IMG/VR virus record: IMGVR_UViG_3300028920_000698
Location: 1-47,158 of that record
Source of the DNA: a virus
Length of the DNA stretch: 47,158 nt
Strand: one strand, 5' to 3'
Below are positions 25,526-34,512 of the stretch, in pieces. The notes beneath the pieces were generated by a model. The model did not search any database. It was not told where the DNA came from and was given only the letters and a program-made list of their open reading frames with translations. Both the position numbers and the translations under genes were made by a program. How positions within the stretch are numbered: position 1 is the stretch's first letter; every line of letters begins with the position of its first letter.

Positions 25526-27012
25526 GCCTATCTATAAGTTCTGATTATTATCTTCCATTAGGGATACCTTACGACCCTACAATGGTTATGGCGGCTATTG
25601 AAAACGCCGTCTTAGCCGTTACATCCACAGACATTTCTAGCGGTGCCGTCGGGTCAGACCAATTAGCAAGCGGATCGGTAACAACTGATGCCCTAGCATC
25701 CGAAGCCGTAACAGCCGCCAAAATTGAAAGCGGTACAATCACATCTAACCTCTTAGCATCAAACTCGGTCATATCCAGCCACATTTCGTCGAATGTTATT
25801 TCAGCCGACAAAATTATGACGGATGCCGTAACAGCAACAAAGATTCAAGCCGGGGCGGTAACTTCCGACAAAATTTATGCAAGTGCGGTAACTTCCGACA
25901 AAATCAGCGTGAATAGTCTTGATGCGATTTCTGCGAATTTGGGTGAGATAACTTCGGGTATAGTTACCGGGGCGACATTACAAACTTCTGTTAATCCAGC
26001 AATTAGCCGGGTAAAGATTACAACTGACGGAATTGTCGGGTATGACGCAGATTTAGGGCAGACATTTAAACTCCCGACAGACGGTTCAGCCCCGACATTT
26101 TCAAGCGGGGTTATTAAATCAGCCACGATTATTGATACAACGATTATCACAAGTACCTTTCAGACTTCAACCGAGTTGCCCTGGATAGAAATTACCGACG
26201 CTGGTGTGGCTTATCGGTTCAATGAGGGCGGGGCGGTATATGACACAGACGTTTACGATACAGGGATTTACGGTGAGGGGACAACGGCGTATTTATTCAA
26301 CTCGTCTAAACCGATTTTAAAGATTGAAGAAGAAATCAGTTATGCTGATATAGGGCTTTATAACAGAAGTTCTAACCCGTCAGGTGCGGCGGCGATAGGG
26401 GATTTAGCGTGTGTTTCAGCAGTTCTAAAATTATGTACCACAGCCGGAACACCGGGGACATACTCAGATATTATTCATAACGGGTATGCCGGAACAGTTA
26501 CGCTTAATGATGCTAGTAACGCTGTTTGTTTAGAAATAGACAACGATGGAACCAATAATGGGTTATATCTTCATCAAGATGGGGTATTGGCTGATAATAC
26601 AGCAGGAGCTTATATTTATTCAAGTGCTGCTCAAACTAATGCCAATGTAAGTTTAATGCAAATTTATCAACAAAACGCTAGTTCTACGGGAACAGTACTT
26701 TCTCTTGCTAATGTTGGTACAGGCGTAAGTTTACATATAGCACAAACTGGCAACGGTATTGCTCAAGAGATTAATAACGACGGTACGAATCACGGTTTAT
26801 ATATTCATCAAGACGGAAATTTAGCTACTGGAAAATATATGTTGTATCTTGACAACAATAGTACCCCTGTTGACGGTACAGGTCGAGCAATTAGATTAGA
26901 TGGTTGCATAATTTCATCAACTAAAAATCCCGAAACAGACGCAGAGGCGGGGTTTATAGCAATAAATGTGGATGGCACTCAGTATGCTGTTCCCTTCTAC
27001 GCTCTATCATAA
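25522..27012 (+). CDS. Tail fibre with AVTSDKI-type repeats
   Basis: 496 residues. Residues about 40-140 are repeats of the pattern A-V-T-x-x-K-I (GAVGSDQLASG, EAVTAAKIESG, DAVTATKIQAG, GAVTSDKIYAS), which form a trimeric fibre shaft in many phages. The C-terminal half is beta-rich with duplicated segments (NGLYLHQDG; HGLYIHQDGN). Expected to bind the host surface. It overlaps the nozzle gene by 4 bases. Confidence 0.8.
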   Translation: MSLSISSDYYLPLGIPYDPTMVMAAIENAVLAVTSTDISSGAVGSDQLASGSVTTDALASEAVTAAKIESGTITSNLLASNSVISSHISSNVISADKIMTDAVTATKIQAGAVTSDKIYASAVTSDKISVNSLDAISANLGEITSGIVTGATLQTSVNPAISRVKITTDGIVGYDADLGQTFKLPTDGSAPTFSSGVIKSATIIDTTIITSTFQTSTELPWIEITDAGVAYRFNEGGAVYDTDVYDTGIYGEGTTAYLFNSSKPILKIEEEISYADIGLYNRSSNPSGAAAIGDLACVSAVLKLCTTAGTPGTYSDIIHNGYAGTVTLNDASNAVCLEIDNDGTNNGLYLHQDGVLADNTAGAYIYSSAAQTNANVSLMQIYQQNASSTGTVLSLANVGTGVSLHIAQTGNGIAQEINNDGTNHGLYIHQDGNLATGKYMLYLDNNSTPVDGTGRAIRLDGCIISSTKNPETDAEAGFIAINVDGTQYAVPFYALS

Positions 27013-27021
27013 GGAGGAGAA

Positions 27022-27216
27022 ATGATTGACAAACTCAAGGCAGAAGTATTTGACATCCTTAAAAACCAGGACATTTTAAAGATCAAATACACACAGTTAG
27101 AAAAACTGAAGCAAGAAAAACTCGCTAAATTGGCAGAGGAGGAGAAATGTCAAAGTTCAAAGTCGGATACAAAGGCAGATTCGTCAGCCCAAAAGTCGGA
27201 CACGCCGAAATCATAA
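27022..27216 (+). CDS. Coiled-coil protein, 64 residues
   Basis: The ATG at 27022 has AAGGAGGAG upstream. The first 45 residues are Lys/Glu heptads (YTQLEKLKQEKLAKLAEEEK) and the tail is Ser/Lys-rich and disordered. It sits between two fibre genes and overlaps the next gene by 70 bases; it may be a fibre chaperone, but that is inference. Confidence 0.55.
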   Translation: MIDKLKAEVFDILKNQDILKIKYTQLEKLKQEKLAKLAEEEKCQSSKSDTKADSSAQKSDTPKS

Positions 27217-27494
27217 AAATTTTAAAGGATGTCAATTATCAACTGCTTTATGAGTTTGACGGAGGGGTGTGTCCCAATTGTGACACAAGATGCAAAATTC
27301 CCCGGACATTTAACATAGATAAATTATTAGTTCTCAAATATGAAGATGGCACTATCGGGTATAAAGGCTTAGAGGCTGGAGATGACGAAAACATTATCCG
27401 TATGCCGGAATCAGTTTTCCATAATCATTTGAAAGCTGATTTTGATAGTAAAGTGGCGGCTTTAACCGCCGAGGAGTTTAAACATGGCGATTAA
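27147..27494 (+). CDS. Hypothetical protein with CPNCDTRC motif
   Basis: 115 residues; ribosome-binding site GGAGGAG before ATG 27147. One four-residue Cys motif (CPNC) plus a nearby Cys suggests a metal site, but only three Cys are visible. The rest is alpha/beta. It overlaps both neighbours and lies between two fibre genes. Confidence 0.55.
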   Translation: MSKFKVGYKGRFVSPKVGHAEIIKILKDVNYQLLYEFDGGVCPNCDTRCKIPRTFNIDKLLVLKYEDGTIGYKGLEAGDDENIIRMPESVFHNHLKADFDSKVAALTAEEFKHGD

Positions 27495-28776
27495 TTTCCC
27501 GACCAGCCTAGATGATCTTGCCAATGTCGGCACAGGCGATACGATCACCCCGGCACATAAAAACGATTTAAACGATATTGTTGAAGCGTTAGAGGCAAAG
27601 GCGGGGATAGATTCGTCTGCCGTTGCGACTTCACACGACTATTTATTAACGCATCTCCCGGCGCAATCCCAAAATTGGGATATAGGGGCATATCAGTTAC
27701 GGGCGCAGACGCTTTACTTAGATATTACCACAGGCACAGCCCCAATGACAATTCTTTCCACGACGAAGGTCAGCAATTTAAATGCCGATCAGGTTGATGG
27801 GAAAAATGTAGATGGTTCAAACGGGGCGGGAGAGATTACAACTAACGACGGAAGCCAGACGCTTACTAATAAAGTTATGACTTCGCCCGATTTAAACACC
27901 CCGGATATTGACGGTGGGACAATAGATGGTTCAACATTAGGTGCTTCTTCGGCAGTTACGATTACTAACATGGATTGTAATGGTGGGAGTATAGACGGGG
28001 TTACAATAGGTGCGGCATCTGCGCCAACGGTTACAAATTTGGGGGCAGTTGCGACTTGTGATATCAACGGAGGCACGATTGACGGAGTTACGATTGGCGG
28101 GGCGGCGGCTCCGACGGTAACTAATTTAGGAAGCGTAACCACTTGCGATATTAATGGGGGTTCAATAGACGGTGTAACCATTGGCGCGGGTTCAGCCCCA
28201 ACGGTTACGAATATAGATATTAACGGCGGCTCGATAGACGGTGTAACGATTGGGGCAGCAGTAGCCCCTACGGTTACGAATTTGGGGGCGGTTACGACAT
28301 GCGATATTAATGGCGGGGCTATTGATGGAACTGCGATTGGTGCAAATTCTGCGTCTACCGGAAAATTCACAACTCTTACAGTTACAAATGCTATAACTGA
28401 ATTTTCTACGGATGGAACATTGGGAGGCAATTCAGATTCAGCCGTTCCCACAGAAAAAGCAGTTAAAACTTATGTTGATGGGGCTAAGGCGTTTTCTCAA
28501 TGGTCAAGTGTTACACGAAATTCTGGTCAGGCATACCAAGCGGCATCTGATGGATTTCTTTCAATTCGAGTTACTACTGGGAGTTCTGGTGGGGGGATCA
28601 GTTATTATGAAGATGATACTGATGCCACCACTTTAATTTTACAGCGAATTGCGCCAAATGCTACTTGGAATTTGGATAAAGTTCCTGTGGTTATTCCTAT
28701 AACAAGTGGGAATTATTACAAAATTGTTGTGAATAGTGGGTGTTCAATAACTTGCTTTTGGAAAAGTATTTCATAG
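27484..28776 (+). CDS. Tail fibre with GGSIDGVTIG repeats
   Basis: 430 residues. The N-terminal 75 residues (NFPTSLDDLANVGTGDTI) are of a kind seen in fibres and may be the attachment part. Residues about 140-290 are six tandem units of the form NGGSIDGVTIGxxxAPTVTN (see the repeat entry). The C-terminus is a compact beta domain ending CSITCFWKSIS. Together with the gene at 25522 this gives two candidate receptor-binding fibres. Confidence 0.82.
   Translation: MAINFPTSLDDLANVGTGDTITPAHKNDLNDIVEALEAKAGIDSSAVATSHDYLLTHLPAQSQNWDIGAYQLRAQTLYLDITTGTAPMTILSTTKVSNLNADQVDGKNVDGSNGAGEITTNDGSQTLTNKVMTSPDLNTPDIDGGTIDGSTLGASSAVTITNMDCNGGSIDGVTIGAASAPTVTNLGAVATCDINGGTIDGVTIGGAAAPTVTNLGSVTTCDINGGSIDGVTIGAGSAPTVTNIDINGGSIDGVTIGAAVAPTVTNLGAVTTCDINGGAIDGTAIGANSASTGKFTTLTVTNAITEFSTDGTLGGNSDSAVPTEKAVKTYVDGAKAFSQWSSVTRNSGQAYQAASDGFLSIRVTTGSSGGGISYYEDDTDATTLILQRIAPNATWNLDKVPVVIPITSGNYYKIVVNSGCSITCFWKSIS
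27904..28355 (+). repeat. Tandem 69/87-base repeats inside tail fibre
   Basis: Six copies of a unit encoding GG(S/T/A)IDG(V/S/T)(T/A)(I/L)G, beginning near 27912, 27982, 28067, 28155, 28224 and 28312. The longer units carry an added LGxVxTC segment. Synonymous differences between copies mean they have diverged at the DNA level while the protein pattern is kept. The number of copies could change by slippage and so alter fibre length. Confidence 0.8.
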
Positions 28777-28790
28777 GTGGATAAATATTG

Positions 28791-29249
28791 ATGCTTTACG
28801 AATATCACACAGAATTAGAGGGTATTTCGGATGATGTGTATAAGACTATTGATAATCTTATACAGCAGGCTAAGTTAGACGAGCCTTTTGATTATCCGCA
28901 TACCCGGTACATTATTACAGGGCATCAAGGAAATGATGTTGTGGGGGCGGTTGTTTACGGGAATTTTATTATACGAGATACGGAGTATCCCCGTTTTTTA
29001 CATATAATTGTTTCACCCAAGTACCAAAAGACAAAAAAAGGTCTTTTGTTAATGGATGAATCAGAGTCATATTTATTGACTAAAGGCTTCACTCAAGTCA
29101 TTGCCGTGATAACACATGATTTGCCGAATAGAAAAATGAAAAGGACATACGCCTTAAAGTTCGGTTACAAGAAGTATCACGAGGACTCAGTTGGAGAATA
29201 TTTTTATAAGAAATTAGGAGTAGATTATGTGCGGAAGTCCAAGCGTTGA
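28791..29249 (+). CDS. GNAT-fold acetyltransferase-like protein
   Basis: About 152 residues. ARGument for GNAT: a central strand GAVVYGNFIIRDTEYPRFLH, the LHIIVSPKYQKTKKGLLLMD segment corresponding to motif A (Q/R-x-x-G-x-G/A is degenerate here) and KFGYKKYHED near the end, as in many GNAT proteins. The acetyl-CoA loop is not canonical, so activity is uncertain. It lies between fibre and S74-chaperone genes, where it could modify a fibre or host target. ATG 28791 is preferred over TTG 28788. Confidence 0.62.
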   Translation: MLYEYHTELEGISDDVYKTIDNLIQQAKLDEPFDYPHTRYIITGHQGNDVVGAVVYGNFIIRDTEYPRFLHIIVSPKYQKTKKGLLLMDESESYLLTKGFTQVIAVITHDLPNRKMKRTYALKFGYKKYHEDSVGEYFYKKLGVDYVRKSKR

Positions 29250-30666
29250 AATAAGCCAACCGGCTGCACCGCCCGCCCCATCCACAGCTGATGCGGTAAA
29301 GGCTTACCGGGAAAACTTGCCCGGAATGATAGAAACACAGTTGCAGTATGCACCGCAATTAGCCGGGGCAGAGTACCAGAATTTTGCCCAGTATGCGCCA
29401 CTTTATGCGGGGATAGCCCAAGCGTTACAGGGTCAGTATGCACCGGAACAAGCGGCGTTAAACTGGCAGATGCAACAGCAGTATGCGCCTCAATATGCGG
29501 CTCAACAACAGGCTATTCAGCAAGAGTACGAGCCGGAGGCTTACGCTGCCAGACAACAACTTGGGGGATTGATGCAGGGGGACTATCTTCAATCGGCTCC
29601 GTATATGCAAGCCCAAGATCAAACCATGTCAGGGTTGCAGGGGTTAGCTTCCCAAAACTGGATGACAGGGTATCAAGCCCCGGACACAACTGATCCCATG
29701 TTAAATCAGGTTAGGGGGATGGTAACACAGGATTGGATGACTAATTATAACCCGGCTCAAGCACCGGGTATGATGGCAGCTAAAGACAGATTAACTCAAG
29801 ATATAAGGGGGGCATGGGCTGATCGAGGGTTAGCTAAATCGGGTATGTCTGCTGAAAATGAAGCCTCATTGATGGCTGAGTTTGAGTTTCCTTATGCCAT
29901 GCAGCAAGAGCAAATGAGGCTTGGAGAATTAGGCCGTCGTCAGTCGTTAGGTGCGACTTTAGGCACTTACGGCACAGATTTGGGTATGCAGCAAGAACAG
30001 ATGCAGTTAGGCGAAGCGGGCAGACGGCAAACCTTAGGTCAAGGGTTGGCTCAACTAGGATTACAGTCTGATGAGAACGCTTTAAATCGGTACTTGTCGG
30101 AGATAGGCCGTCGGCAGAATGTGGGATTAAGTCTAGCCGGAAGATACAATGTCCCGAATATAGCGAATGTTTCGACTCCATATACAGCGACGCCGCAGGT
30201 AGCAAATCCTAATCTGATGGGTGGTTATAACTACGGGAATGTCCAGAATATGTTGACCGGGAATTATAATACAGCCGCCGGGATGTATAACACCCAATAT
30301 AATGCGTATGCTGATGCAGCTATGCAAAACGCAAATAACTGGTCGAACCTTTACGGTAATCTTATTGGGGCAGGGGGCGATATAGGAGCGGCGAAATTTG
30401 CGGCCTCAAGTAGAATCCTTAAAAAAGAAATTAATCCAGTTGAAAATGCTCTTGAAAAAATTAAAGAAATGAAGGGCGTTAATTATCGGTGGATTGCCAC
30501 AGATGAAACCGACGGTGGAGTTATTGCGGAGGAGTTAGAAAAAGTTTTGCCTGATGCAGTAGCCGAGATTAACGGGATTAAACATATAAAACCGATGATG
30601 GTAATTGGTTATTTAATCGAGGCCGTCAAAGAGTTGTCCTTGAAATTGGAGGCCGCTAATGGGTAA
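29227..30666 (+). CDS. Virion protein with C-terminal peptidase S74-like intramolecular chaperone
   Basis: 479 residues. The body is Gln/Ala/Tyr-rich with several repeats (for example GELGRRQSLGA, GEAGRRQTLGQ, SEIGRRQNVGL; also QYAP copies near the N-terminus). The last about 90 residues, beginning SSRILKKEINPVENALEKI, then YRWI and GVIAEELEKVLPDAV, are the S74 chaperone domain which trimerises tail fibres and spikes and is then autocleaved. Catalytic Ser is probably in SSRIL. It overlaps the GNAT gene by 23 bases. The Gln/Ala-rich body also resembles ejection proteins. Confidence 0.75.
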   Translation: MCGSPSVEISQPAAPPAPSTADAVKAYRENLPGMIETQLQYAPQLAGAEYQNFAQYAPLYAGIAQALQGQYAPEQAALNWQMQQQYAPQYAAQQQAIQQEYEPEAYAARQQLGGLMQGDYLQSAPYMQAQDQTMSGLQGLASQNWMTGYQAPDTTDPMLNQVRGMVTQDWMTNYNPAQAPGMMAAKDRLTQDIRGAWADRGLAKSGMSAENEASLMAEFEFPYAMQQEQMRLGELGRRQSLGATLGTYGTDLGMQQEQMQLGEAGRRQTLGQGLAQLGLQSDENALNRYLSEIGRRQNVGLSLAGRYNVPNIANVSTPYTATPQVANPNLMGGYNYGNVQNMLTGNYNTAAGMYNTQYNAYADAAMQNANNWSNLYGNLIGAGGDIGAAKFAASSRILKKEINPVENALEKIKEMKGVNYRWIATDETDGGVIAEELEKVLPDAVAEINGIKHIKPMMVIGYLIEAVKELSLKLEAANG

Positions 30667-31816
30667 CTGGGATGCAATAGGTCGGGCAGGGAGTAATATT
30701 GCCGACATGATGATTAAAAAAGCCGAGATGGAATATGAGGAAAAAAAAGAAAAGAAAGATAAGTTTGAGGCTCTTGGGGATTGGTATTCCAAGCAGGGGG
30801 GGAGTTTAAACGATTACGACAAACTTAAATTATCAACTATGGATGCTGATGACCGCATAGACTTTATGATGGATAAAGTCGCTGAGGTCGGGACGTTAAA
30901 GAGATCGGCTCTTGAAGCAAAGGCCGGGAGAGATCGGCTTGAAGCGTCTATTTTTGAGCAGACATTAGGAAAAACCGGGGGAATCCCCCAAACGACAAAA
31001 TTGGATGATGTCATCAATAGACCCGCCCCTAACGTAGGGGTTCAATCAAATAAAGGCATGGCTAATGATTGGGTTACTTCACAGGTTAAAATCGGGCCGA
31101 TAACAAAAGAAAACTTAGCGGCTGATAAGGCGAAAATCAAAGGAAAAGCTGAAGCCGAATTGGAGTCTGACGTTTTAAAAGGCCGCTTGGTAAATACCAA
31201 CAATCTTGATCTTATTTCTGGTGTTATGCGTGATTTATCAGAGGTTTATGCTGATGCGTATAAAGAGGGCGGGGCTGGTGGTGCTATTCAAGCAGGGAAA
31301 GCTTGGGCTGCTAATAAAATTGGTGATTTACCTGGTGGTGTTAAGGTCGGCAGTAAATTCCCGGCATCTGGTGCTTTTCCAGGTAAACGTATGGAATTGG
31401 TTTTAAAATTAATGCCCATGCTTACCCAACAGGCTACAAAACCAGAGGGGTCTGTTCGTATTATTACCGGGGTTTTAGATGCTCTTGGTGTAACAATTCC
31501 AGAGTTAAGCACGGCCCCGGCAACGGCATTAAGACAGTTACAAGAAAGTCAACGGACTTTTTATAGATTTGCAAAGGCCGCAGAACAAATGGGAATGTCT
31601 TTAGATGAAGTTTTTAAGGGACAAAGCCCGGATACTTTGTCAGAAGATCAAATAAAAACTTGGGCCAGAATGGTTGCGAGAAATAGCGATCAGATTGCAA
31701 TTAAGGGTGATGAAAAAAAATATTTAGATACATTGATGGAAAACACCTTTGAGCCTATTGAAAATATCCTAAATGAAGGTGGGCCACAGATTGATGATGT
31801 TTTTAGGGGGTTATAA
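30659..31816 (+). CDS. Internal virion/ejection-type protein
   Basis: 385 residues, mostly helical, with a coiled-coil N-terminus (MIKKAEMEYEEKKEKKDKFE) and a hydrophobic Gly/Ala stretch in the middle (about 205-235). Located between the S74 protein and a large alpha-helical protein, in the usual position of podovirus ejection proteins that cross the envelope with the DNA. No family is certain. Confidence 0.6.
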   Translation: MGNWDAIGRAGSNIADMMIKKAEMEYEEKKEKKDKFEALGDWYSKQGGSLNDYDKLKLSTMDADDRIDFMMDKVAEVGTLKRSALEAKAGRDRLEASIFEQTLGKTGGIPQTTKLDDVINRPAPNVGVQSNKGMANDWVTSQVKIGPITKENLAADKAKIKGKAEAELESDVLKGRLVNTNNLDLISGVMRDLSEVYADAYKEGGAGGAIQAGKAWAANKIGDLPGGVKVGSKFPASGAFPGKRMELVLKLMPMLTQQATKPEGSVRIITGVLDALGVTIPELSTAPATALRQLQESQRTFYRFAKAAEQMGMSLDEVFKGQSPDTLSEDQIKTWARMVARNSDQIAIKGDEKKYLDTLMENTFEPIENILNEGGPQIDDVFRGL

Positions 31817-33288
31817 TGGCAAGCAAAGATCAATTATTGGCTGTTCGTGAAATTGTTGCTAAGTTTCCAGATAAAAAACGAGCAGAATTTATAAAAAAAT
31901 ATGAATCACTACCCACAGAAAAAAAAGAAATTGTTATTAATCGACTTTTGGGTGAGAATCCACAAAATAAAGAACCCAAACGTGGTCGGGGGGATCGTAG
32001 TGTGATCGGGAACATCTTTGAGCGCCCAGGGGCAGCTATTCGTAATGCAGTTATGAACATTGGCCCTACTGGAAAATCTCCAATGCAAGCCTATGTTGAG
32101 GGCGCGAATGTTCCAGAAGAAGTGCCAACCTTTCAACAAGCGGGGCTTGATAAGCTGTATTCACAACAACGCCCACAATGGGCTGAAGATAATGCTTTAG
32201 GCCGATATGCCTATAATCGTTTTCAGCAATCAGCGGGGATGGGTATATCTGCTATGGGTATGTTAGCTGATATGGTAACTAACCCAGCTGATGTTTTAAT
32301 GACTTTGGCGGGTGGATTAGCTGCTAAACCGCTAGGTGCAACTAAACCAGGACAATCATTGACAAAGTTTATGACTAAATCAAGGTCATTAAAAGATGTT
32401 ACTCGTGGGGCTACAAAATTTGCCAAAGATATGGGGAAAGAAGCGGTAAATAAAATTCCTAAAATTATGGGGGACAGGTGGATTAATCAACAGGCTCAAA
32501 ATACACAAAAAGTAGCCAAGGGATTAGAACGGGTTGTCGGTAAGGCTTTTCGTGAAACGAGGGGGGCGGTGAAAAGTGTCAAGGTTGATCCAAATATGGT
32601 TGATGAAATTTTGTTAAATTCTGAAATTACAACTTATAATCCAATGACGGGTCAAGCTATGGATATGACAGATGATATTTTACGCATTGTGGATAAGACT
32701 TTTGGCGGGCGAGTAGATACGGTTGAAAAGGCTTATGCCCTATCTGATCTTCTCAGAAAAAAGGCTGGATCATCAGTTTATAAGGGGGCCGGGACTATTG
32801 GAAAAGGGGGGCTTAGAAATCCCCAAATACGATCCAAAAATACAATTTATCGTATTAAAGAGTTGATACATGATTCAGTTAATCAGGTAGATGAAAAAGC
32901 TGCTGGGGCTTTAAGGTCTTTAGATAAACACGCTCACGATCAGATATATCCCAAAATTGAAAAAATTTATAGCATTATTGGAAAATCAACAGAGCCAAGA
33001 ACAGAAGGAATTGCATCTGTTTATCGCGTTAGTCAAGGGGGACTTGGTAAGGCGGGGCAAAGACAAACAATACGACAGACACCAAAGGCAATAAAAGGTT
33101 TAAAAAAATATATTGCTGACAAAGAAAACGGTAAAGATTTAAAAGAACTTTTAAGTGCAGCCAAGCAACTTGGTAAAGACATGAAAAAGTATCGTAATCG
33201 CCAATATATTAAAATGGGTGTTGGGGCGGGGGCAGTTTTGGGGGGTGGTAAGTGGGGTTATACTAAAATGCAAACATTAACCCCTTAA
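31816..33288 (+). CDS. Internal virion/ejection-type protein
   Basis: 490 residues, basic and helical, starting in a TAATGG overlap with the previous gene. A hydrophobic Ala/Gly/Met stretch (about residues 135-175, with GMGISAMGMLADMVTNPADV) could span a membrane during ejection; the C-terminal GAGAVLGGGKWGYTK is a Gly-rich tail. Consistent with a podovirus internal protein; assigned by position and composition. Confidence 0.6.
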   Translation: MASKDQLLAVREIVAKFPDKKRAEFIKKYESLPTEKKEIVINRLLGENPQNKEPKRGRGDRSVIGNIFERPGAAIRNAVMNIGPTGKSPMQAYVEGANVPEEVPTFQQAGLDKLYSQQRPQWAEDNALGRYAYNRFQQSAGMGISAMGMLADMVTNPADVLMTLAGGLAAKPLGATKPGQSLTKFMTKSRSLKDVTRGATKFAKDMGKEAVNKIPKIMGDRWINQQAQNTQKVAKGLERVVGKAFRETRGAVKSVKVDPNMVDEILLNSEITTYNPMTGQAMDMTDDILRIVDKTFGGRVDTVEKAYALSDLLRKKAGSSVYKGAGTIGKGGLRNPQIRSKNTIYRIKELIHDSVNQVDEKAAGALRSLDKHAHDQIYPKIEKIYSIIGKSTEPRTEGIASVYRVSQGGLGKAGQRQTIRQTPKAIKGLKKYIADKENGKDLKELLSAAKQLGKDMKKYRNRQYIKMGVGAGAVLGGGKWGYTKMQTLTP

Positions 33289-33401
33289 ACCAGAAATAAA
33301 AATAAGTACCCCAGCAATAATTATTATGCCAATAATTATGAATTGCATAGTAAATATATTAATACTGAACAAATTTTTGTCAACAAAAAGGGAGGTTCAA
33401 A

Positions 33402-33641
33402 ATGGATGCAGTATTAGGATTATTAGGTCAGTATTGGCAGGAAATCGTGGCTTTTATCTTGGGTATTGGGGTAGTCGCCCTGTACGCTGAAAAGTTCCGG
33501 GCTTTGTTAAGAGAAATGGCAGAGGTTTTAATTGCGTTAGATGATATCCTGATTGATGGCAAAGTAACCGAAGATGAGGTTTTAAGAATCAAAAAAGAAG
33601 CCATTGATGTATGGGAAGCAATAAAGAAATTTAAAAAATGA
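33402..33641 (+). CDS. Holin-like membrane protein
   Basis: 79 residues with a strong ribosome-binding site (GGGAGG). One transmembrane segment (about residues 11-29: QEIVAFILGIGVVALYA) and a charged helical C-terminus. It starts the lysis-type block. A single span and charged tail fits a small holin or a pinholin; the 112 bases before it hold no gene. Confidence 0.55.
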   Translation: MDAVLGLLGQYWQEIVAFILGIGVVALYAEKFRALLREMAEVLIALDDILIDGKVTEDEVLRIKKEAIDVWEAIKKFKK

Positions 33642-33820
33642 AAGAACTCTGGCCTGTAATTGGGTCTGTTTTAGCCATTATTATCGGGTTATGGAAGTAT
33701 TTTAGGGCTAGAACATCAGAGAAACAAAAACAAGCTGAGCAGGCCCGGAAGGACTTGGACAATGCCAAAGAAAACGACGATCCTTCTTCTTTTCTTGATG
33801 GGTTTGGTCGGGTGCGCTAG
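33638..33820 (+). CDS. Inner-membrane spanin-like protein
   Basis: 60 residues. It has an N-terminal membrane anchor (ELWPVIGSVLAIIIGLWKYF) followed by a charged periplasmic coiled coil (SEKQKQAEQARKDLDNAKEN). The lipoprotein gene at 33762 is embedded in its 3' end in another frame, the classical Rz/Rz1-type overlapping layout. It is short for an i-spanin, so the assignment is moderate. Confidence 0.55.
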   Translation: MKELWPVIGSVLAIIIGLWKYFRARTSEKQKQAEQARKDLDNAKENDDPSSFLDGFGRVR

Positions 33821-33968
33821 TACCTCTGTATATGTTTTAGATCAATCCGAGGTTGTCCGCGTTAAAGAAGGAGAAACCATAACATCTAAATATAGTGGTT
33901 GGCTTTTATCTGACCGGGCGGTTGACCGGGTGATGAACGCCAAAATAAAGCAGGTGAACTTAAAATGA
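33762..33968 (+). CDS. Outer-membrane lipoprotein (o-spanin-like)
   Basis: 68 residues. MPKKTTILLLFLMGLVGCAS is a lipoprotein signal with lipobox LVGC (Cys18). It overlaps the preceding gene by 59 bases in another frame. Such a pair fuses inner and outer membranes in the last step of lysis of diderm hosts. The mature part lacks the Pro-rich sequence of lambda Rz1, so another lipoprotein role is possible. Confidence 0.55.
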   Translation: MPKKTTILLLFLMGLVGCASTSVYVLDQSEVVRVKEGETITSKYSGWLLSDRAVDRVMNAKIKQVNLK

Positions 33969-34405
33969 CGATATTTTTCGTGGTGGCATTAGCGATTTTA
34001 ACGGCAATTTTGTACCGAATGGGGGGATCAGACGAATACCCTAAAGCCGTGAGGCGGTTTGGCTGCCCGATCACGGTCTTGGCTTCCCTGTATATATTGG
34101 GGATTCACGGCCCCTGGTGGGCTTATTTAGTGTCTTATTTAGCCCTATATGGGGCATTGACCACATATCACGATTATTTAACTGATGATGGTTCGGAAAA
34201 TTGGATTTGCTGGTTAATGACCGGATTGGTGTATGGGTTAGCCATGTTTCCATTTTTCGCACTTTGGAAGATGGTTTTAGCCCGGAGTCTTGTCTTGGCG
34301 GTGTTTACTTGCATCTGGTCAGAGGGCCAATCTGACCCAGTTTGGGAAGAATTGGGAAGGGGATTTTTACTTGGTATTACAATTCCAATTTTAATAATTT
34401 CTTAA
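33965..34405 (+). CDS. Multi-span membrane protein
   Basis: 146 residues with four hydrophobic segments (about 1-17, 37-60, 75-107 and 128-146). It starts in an overlap with the lipoprotein gene. A conserved-looking RMGGSDEYPKAVRRFGCP lies after the first span. Candidate holin/antiholin partner of this block or a superinfection-exclusion protein; no family recognised. Confidence 0.55.
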   Translation: MTIFFVVALAILTAILYRMGGSDEYPKAVRRFGCPITVLASLYILGIHGPWWAYLVSYLALYGALTTYHDYLTDDGSENWICWLMTGLVYGLAMFPFFALWKMVLARSLVLAVFTCIWSEGQSDPVWEELGRGFLLGITIPILIIS

Positions 34406-34446
34406 ATTTTTTTTATTTCTCGACGACAAAATTAAATAAAAAAAAC

Positions 34447-34475
34447 TTGACAAATTGGTTGGTGTATTTTATACT
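34447..34475 (+). promoter_or_regulatory. Sigma70-type promoter for the early region
   Basis: TTGACA (34447-34452), a 17-base spacer, TATACT (34470-34475): perfect -35, five of six at -10. An A/T-rich stretch lies upstream (UP-element-like). The start is expected near 34482. It is the best promoter in the window and precedes the recombination/replication operon, so it is probably the main early promoter read by host RNA polymerase. Confidence 0.88.
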
Positions 34476-34512
34476 TATAGCAGATTAGAAATCAAGAAAC
34501 CCAGGAGGGTTT

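Noticed and set aside
27789-28451. 220-codon open frame on the minus strand across the tail-fibre repeats
   Set aside because: It mirrors the tandem repeats of the + strand fibre, has no ribosome-binding site and reads as low-complexity Val/Thr/Ile. A shadow of the repeats.
33277-33348. Minus-strand 23-residue hydrophobic peptide between the ejection gene and the holin-like gene
   Set aside because: It resembles a tiny membrane peptide but has no ribosome-binding site, sits on the only strand not used in this genome and overlaps the end of the preceding gene.
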